Shown here piece after piece: positions 7,052 through 9,884 of a stretch of 9,884 nt of DNA. The position numbers were made by a program, and so were the translations under genes. Each line of letters begins with the position of its first letter. Within the stretch, counting starts at the first letter, position 1. This DNA is from Candidatus Firestoneibacteriota bacterium (GTDB taxonomy: Bacteria; JACRDZ01). The notes beneath the pieces were generated by a model, which had not been told where the DNA came from, ran no database searches, and saw only the letters and a list, made by a program, of their open reading frames with translations. The stretch lies in the NCBI GenBank assembly GCA_016212735.1, contig JACRDZ010000102.1, positions 1 through 9,884 of the forward strand, given 5' to 3'.

Positions 7052-8062
7052 TTATTTATTGCGAAGTAAAATTATATCTCCAGATATTATAGTTCTTATA
7101 TTACCATTATCTTCAATAAGAATGAGATTCCCATTTTCATCAATATCTTTACATTTACCAATAATAATTTCATTAGGAATAATTACTTTTATTCTTTTAT
7201 TTAAAATAAAACATAATTTCAGCGCTTCATCTAAAAAATAAGAAAATCCAGTATTTTCTAATTTTTCTATATTTTTCTCTAATTGTGATAATATATTTTT
7301 CAATAATAATGTACGGTCAATTTTTCTTTTTAAGATATTTTTTAAACTTAAACTTGTTTTTAATATTGGCAAAGGTAATTTGTTATTTACATTAATACCA
7401 ATACCAATAATTAAAAAATTTATCTTGTCTATTTCCGCATTCATCTCAGTAAGTATTCCGCTAACTTTTTTCTGTTTAAAATAAATATCATTGGGCCATT
7501 TTATAGAAACGTCTAGTTCAAAAGAGCTCTTAATAGCTTGAGCAACAGATATTGCTGCAACCAAAGTTATTCTTGATGCCTGGTCAGGAGAAAAATTTGG
7601 TTTCAAAATAATTGAAAACCATAATCCTCCTTTTGGAGAAATCCATATACGCGAATACCTGCCTTTACCTTTATTTTGTGTTTCAGCAATTATTAATGTA
7701 CCATGAGGAGCACCGTTTTTTGCAAGATCCTGAGCAATATTATTTGTAGAATCTACAACTTTAAAATGATAAACTTTTTTCCCTAAATATTTTGTATTTT
7801 GATTCTCTTCAATTTCATGAGGAATAATCAAATCAGGAATTGATATTAGTCTATATCCTAATTTAGTACAACTTTCAATTATATATCCTTCATCACGCAG
7901 ATTTTTTATATATTTCCATATAGATGTACGTGTTAATTTTAGTTCTTTACTTAAATTCTGACCAGATATATATTGCTTATAATTTTTTAATAGAGTTTTC
8001 AGAATATATTTTCTATATTTTTGATTTAATGTTAAGAGATAAGGTTTCTTTTTTTGATGCAT
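7052..8062 (-). CDS. birA: Biotin--[acetyl-CoA-carboxylase] ligase / biotin operon repressor
   Basis: BirA activates biotin to biotinyl-AMP and attaches it to the carrier lysine of acetyl-CoA carboxylase or related enzymes. Class II members also bind DNA to repress biotin genes. Numbered from the chosen start (336 residues), an N-terminal winged helix (about 17-72, with LSKELKLTRTSIWKYIKNLR and GYRL) is followed by the ligase domain. Ligase motifs are DSTN (104-107), GKGRYSRIW (132-140, matching the family GRGRRGRxW loop but with Lys, Tyr and Ser substitutions), KWPND (188-192) and KVSGILTE (199-206), then GIGINVN and a small C-terminal domain. I chose the ATG at 8062, which gives a normal family length and has GGGGA about 8 nt upstream. 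A TTG at 8131 would add 23 residues, but it falls at the predicted transcript start and has no ribosome site. Confidence 0.92.
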   Translation of the reverse strand: MHQKKKPYLLTLNQKYRKYILKTLLKNYKQYISGQNLSKELKLTRTSIWKYIKNLRDEGYIIESCTKLGYRLISIPDLIIPHEIEENQNTKYLGKKVYHFKVVDSTNNIAQDLAKNGAPHGTLIIAETQNKGKGRYSRIWISPKGGLWFSIILKPNFSPDQASRITLVAAISVAQAIKSSFELDVSIKWPNDIYFKQKKVSGILTEMNAEIDKINFLIIGIGINVNNKLPLPILKTSLSLKNILKRKIDRTLLLKNILSQLEKNIEKLENTGFSYFLDEALKLCFILNKRIKVIIPNEIIIGKCKDIDENGNLILIEDNGNIRTIISGDIILLRNK

Positions 8063-8138
8063 CACTAATATCCCCAATAAAGATTTAGGTAACAGGAAAT
8101 AATTAATAATAAGATTTATAAACCGACCCAACTTATAA

Positions 8139-8167
8139 ATTTTAGTATTAATTTACAAAAAAATCAA
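8139..8167 (-). promoter_or_regulatory. Candidate sigma70-type promoter of birA
   Basis: On the minus strand TTGATT (8162-8167) and TAAAAT (8139-8144) are separated by exactly 17 nt. The predicted start, near 8132, gives a leader of about 70 nt to the ATG at 8062. The -35 sits inside the left arm of a 12-bp inverted repeat. Confidence 0.5.
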
Positions 8168-8225
8168 ATTCACTATCTAAGGGCTTGCTAAAAAATAAAA
8201 AGTATTAAACATAAATTTGATTTTT
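8159..8225. repeat. 12-bp inverted repeat spanning the divergent birA/crp-like promoters
   Basis: The arms AAAAATCAAATT (8159-8170) and AATTTGATTTTT (8214-8225) are perfect reverse complements separated by 43 nt. Each arm holds the -35 box (TTGATT) of one of the two divergent candidate promoters. The symmetry could be an operator or simply two similar promoters facing apart. Confidence 0.6.
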
Positions 8226-8244
8226 AATAATTATGGTATATAAT
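8217..8244 (+). promoter_or_regulatory. Candidate sigma70-type promoter of the Crp/Fnr-like gene
   Basis: TTGATT (8217-8222) and a perfect TATAAT (8239-8244) are separated by 16 nt. Transcription would start near 8251, 24 nt before the ATG at 8275. Because the -10 overlaps the upstream ATG at 8233, that longer start would not be on the transcript. Confidence 0.55.
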
Positions 8245-8262
8245 AAAAAAAACTCATTTAAT

Positions 8263-8269
8263 AAGGAGG
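8263..8269 (+). promoter_or_regulatory. Ribosome binding site deciding the Crp/Fnr-like start
   Basis: AAGGAGG lies 5 nt before the ATG at 8275. The alternative in-frame ATG at 8233 has no such site. This fixes the protein start at MADTEKEV. Confidence 0.75.
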
Positions 8270-8274
8270 ATTAT

Positions 8275-8937
8275 ATGGCTGATACCGAAAAAGAGGTTTT
8301 AGAAAAATATGGTAAAGTTTATAATGTTGACCAGGTTATATTTAAAGAGGGGGATATAGGGGAAGAGATGTATATTATCCAGGAAGGTGAAGTAAAGATT
8401 ACAAAAACTGTTAAAGGGACAGAAAGAGTTTTGTCGTATCTAAAAACTGGTGAATTTTTTGGTGAAATGGCTGTAATTGACAAAGAACCCAGATCCGCCA
8501 ATGTTGTTGCTTCACAGGATAACACTAAAGTTATAATTATTCATAAAGATGTATTTGAATCTCAGATTCAGAAAAATCCTAAGATTGCAATGCGTATATT
8601 AAAGAAAATGAGCATGCGTCTTAGGGAAGCTAATAAGCAGATAGAGACTCTGATGATAAAAGATAATACTACACGAGTAGTAACTACATTGATAAATCTT
8701 ATTGCAAAAAATGCTGAATTTGTGGATGGATTACATGTCCTTGATTTTGATTTCGCAATTGAATCAATTGAAGACACTACCGGTGTTTCCAAAGATAGAG
8801 CGATTGAAGTAATAGAAAAACTGCAAAAAGCGCGACTTGCAAAAATTGAAGATTCGAAATTGTTTATAAATAATAAAGATGATCTAGAAAAATTCCTAAG
8901 CTATCTTGAAATGAAAGAAAGATTTGGGAATATGTAA
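8275..8937 (+). CDS. Crp/Fnr-family transcriptional regulator
   Basis: This 220-residue protein has the two-domain Crp/Fnr layout. The N-terminal cyclic-nucleotide-binding beta-roll (about 14-120) includes FKEGDIGEEMYIIQEGEV, and the phosphate-binding cassette FFGEMAVIDKEPRSA (61-75) has Glu64, Arg73 and Ser74 in place, so cAMP or a related nucleotide could bind. A dimer helix follows (about 103-128). The C-terminal helix-turn-helix (about 160-192) contains SIEDTTGVSKDRAIEVIEKLQK, a divergent version of the usual VSRxTVSRxLxxL recognition helix. There are no cysteines, so it is not an oxygen sensor of the FNR iron-sulfur type. The regulated genes are unknown, and control of its own divergent promoter region is inference. 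Its stop lies 4 nt from the stop of the convergent gene at 8942. Confidence 0.9.
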   Translation: MADTEKEVLEKYGKVYNVDQVIFKEGDIGEEMYIIQEGEVKITKTVKGTERVLSYLKTGEFFGEMAVIDKEPRSANVVASQDNTKVIIIHKDVFESQIQKNPKIAMRILKKMSMRLREANKQIETLMIKDNTTRVVTTLINLIAKNAEFVDGLHVLDFDFAIESIEDTTGVSKDRAIEVIEKLQKARLAKIEDSKLFINNKDDLEKFLSYLEMKERFGNM

Positions 8938-8941
8938 TAAA

Positions 8942-9421
8942 TTAAACAAATTTTGTATTCTTAAATCTTATATCAACGGGTAATATTTCAATTTCTTTGG
9001 GTGCAGCATTTGCATCAAGTTTTTCAGTTACAAATTTTTTGATTTCGAGTTTTAATTCAGGAGAAGCTACATACCCTTCTCTTAATGATATAAAAGCTTT
9101 TACAACTTCCATTCTAACCGGATCCGGGATACCGATAACTCCTGCTAATGTATGTCTGTCAATTGCTTCATAAGCAAGATTTAATTTTCCTCCAGGTAAA
9201 AAATCCAGTTCTTTGTGAATATCTTCCCATTTGAAATTTTCTTTCATCAGATTGTAATTATGCAGGTTTGGTTTATTATCAATTTTAAGTTTATGTAAAA
9301 GATAAAGTTGTTTACTTATAAATATTTCCAAATCCTCTTCAAGTGAACGAAACCTTTTAGATAATTTTTTGATATCCTTTTCAAATTCAGCAAGCCTCTT
9401 GATGTCATTAAATATCTTCAT
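8942..9421 (-). CDS. Mosaic ORF: RelE/ParE-like toxin N-terminus fused to acetyl-CoA-synthetase fragments
   Basis: This 159-residue open frame has three parts, numbered from MKIF. Residues 1 to about 50 (FEKDIKKLSKRFRSLEEDLE, then HKLKIDN) look like the first half of a RelE/ParE-type toxin, and the catalytic C-terminal half is missing. Residues about 52-90 (NLHNYNLMKENFKWED, LPGGKLNLAYEAIDRH) look like the N-terminus of an AMP-forming acetyl-CoA-synthetase-like enzyme. Residues about 92-148 (AGVIGIPDPVRMEVVKAF, then APKEIEILP) look like the C-terminal AMP-binding domain of the same kind of enzyme. The whole adenylation core, several hundred residues, is absent between His90 and Thr91, as is the C-terminal catalytic-lysine motif. 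Neither activity should remain. The ATG at 9421 has GAGGAAG 7 nt upstream, while an ATG at 9427 is too close to that site. It overlaps the antitoxin gene by 14 nt. Most likely a decayed or rearranged gene; an assembly join is not excluded. Confidence 0.7.
   Translation of the reverse strand: MKIFNDIKRLAEFEKDIKKLSKRFRSLEEDLEIFISKQLYLLHKLKIDNKPNLHNYNLMKENFKWEDIHKELDFLPGGKLNLAYEAIDRHTLAGVIGIPDPVRMEVVKAFISLREGYVASPELKLEIKKFVTEKLDANAAPKEIEILPVDIRFKNTKFV
8980..9271 (-). pseudogene. Acetyl-CoA-synthetase-like remnant with an internal deletion
   Basis: Two blocks of an AMP-forming acyl/acetyl-CoA synthetase remain in one frame. One is an N-terminal block (9152-9271, including GGKLNLAYEAIDRH) and the other a C-terminal block (about 8980-9151, including GVIGIPDPVR and VVKAFISLREGY). 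They meet between the His codon (9152-9154) and the Thr codon (9149-9151). In intact enzymes these blocks are separated by roughly 400-500 residues carrying the ATP- and acyl-binding motifs, and none of these motifs is present. The family assignment rests on motif recall, not on a search. Confidence 0.65.
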
Positions 9422-9884
9422 TATCATACTTCCTCACTGAATACGCCGGAGTTCTATAAAAAACTGATTCATAATCAATTATTTCACCTTCCGCTGTTGT
9501 CAGCCATGGAACATCTTCATGAGAATATTCACTTATTTGTTTCGCATTCATATCTGAAAGCCTGCTTAATACTTCATCTATAATCTCTTTTTCATTAGCT
9601 TTTAATATTGATAAATCCGGTTCTCTCAAAGGAAGATATTTTTTTTGTGCCAGCTTAAAATATTGATTCGTTATTTTAGTTAAATCCTTTCCTTCCATTT
9701 CTTCAATTATTTTAATCAATTCTTTTGGAGTTGGGCCAAAATGGTTTTTAATATACGTCGCCCCTATTAACTGCTCCTCATATTTTTCGTAAAAATTAAA
9801 ATCAATAAAATAAAGGAGTTTATTGATAACTGATTCGCCAATATTAGGCTTAGAACCTACTTTGTTTAAAATATAAAGTAGTAC
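9408..9884 (-). CDS. Panacea-domain (SocA/DUF4065-like) antitoxin, partial at right edge
   Basis: An open frame enters from the right edge and ends at TAA (9408-9410), so 158 residues are visible and the start is outside the window. The Panacea-domain pattern is clear: KLLYFIDFNFYEKYEEQLIG, ATYIKNHFGPTP, and toward the C-terminus ISEYSHEDVPW. Panacea domains are known as versatile antitoxin domains that neutralise different toxins, often encoded next door. The visible part begins VLLYILNKVGSKPNIGE, so probably only about 20 N-terminal residues, or an extra N-terminal domain, are missing. The last 14 nt overlap the downstream ORF, which begins like a RelE/ParE toxin, matching a toxin-antitoxin operon. 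The frame itself looks intact, with no stop or frameshift. Confidence 0.8.
   Translation of the reverse strand, partial: VLLYILNKVGSKPNIGESVINKLLYFIDFNFYEKYEEQLIGATYIKNHFGPTPKELIKIIEEMEGKDLTKITNQYFKLAQKKYLPLREPDLSILKANEKEIIDEVLSRLSDMNAKQISEYSHEDVPWLTTAEGEIIDYESVFYRTPAYSVRKYDNEDI
9429..9435 (-). promoter_or_regulatory. Ribosome binding site deciding the mosaic ORF start
   Basis: GAGGAAG on the minus strand lies inside the antitoxin coding end, 7 nt before the ATG at 9421 and only 1 nt before the ATG at 9427. The spacing supports MKIF as the true start, the usual arrangement for a coupled downstream toxin gene. Confidence 0.55.

Noticed and set aside
8063..8131. A 23-residue N-terminal extension of BirA from a TTG at 8131
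   Set aside because: The TTG lies at the predicted transcript start with no ribosome site, and the extension has no counterpart in the family.
8233..8274. A 14-residue N-terminal extension of the Crp/Fnr-like protein from the ATG at 8233
   Set aside because: That ATG overlaps the TATAAT -10 box and has no ribosome site, while the ATG at 8275 has a strong one.
9408..9719. A short antitoxin frame starting at a TTG at 9719
   Set aside because: The same frame stays open to the window edge and carries the conserved Panacea N-terminal motifs, so the gene starts beyond position 9884.

Overview
The window is strongly AT-rich and gene-dense. It looks like a Gram-negative-type or candidate-phylum bacterium: it carries respiratory complex I genes, lipoprotein signal peptides and several exported beta-propeller or beta-sandwich proteins. 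I cannot assign a phylum from the sequence.

Layout. (1) Positions 1-1631, minus strand: the start of a complex I (NADH:quinone oxidoreductase) operon, read nuoA, nuoB, nuoC and then nuoE, which runs off the left edge. nuoD is not in its usual place after nuoC. (2) 1632-1916: a divergent intergenic region with a candidate promoter on each strand. (3) 1917-4664, plus strand: a 915-residue surface lipoprotein with a carboxypeptidase-regulatory-like domain, five fibronectin type III repeats, an Ig/PKD-like domain, a second carboxypeptidase-regulatory-like domain and a Trp/Asn-rich C-terminal beta domain. A 14-bp perfect inverted repeat followed by a T-run lies just downstream. (4) 4850-7017, plus strand: a two-gene operon encoding a secreted TolB-like six-bladed propeller and a PQQ-repeat (BamB-like) lipoprotein. 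(5) 7052-8062, minus strand: birA, a biotin ligase/repressor, divergent from (6) a Crp/Fnr-family regulator at 8275-8937, plus strand. The two -35 boxes lie in the arms of a 12-bp inverted repeat. (7) 8942-9884, minus strand: a Panacea (SocA/DUF4065-like) antitoxin gene entering from the right edge. It overlaps a mosaic ORF made of the N-terminal part of a RelE/ParE-like toxin fused in frame to two non-contiguous pieces of an acetyl-CoA-synthetase-like enzyme.

How the parts relate. The nuo genes form one respiratory operon. The three plus-strand genes at 1917-7017 are all predicted to be exported and probably act at the cell envelope, but no substrate can be named. birA and the Crp-like gene are separate regulatory units sharing one control region. 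The right end is the most unusual part: a toxin-antitoxin locus whose toxin has lost its C-terminal half to a gene-fusion event. No CRISPR array, tRNA, rRNA or insertion sequence was seen. No intergenic stretch exceeds 300 bases.
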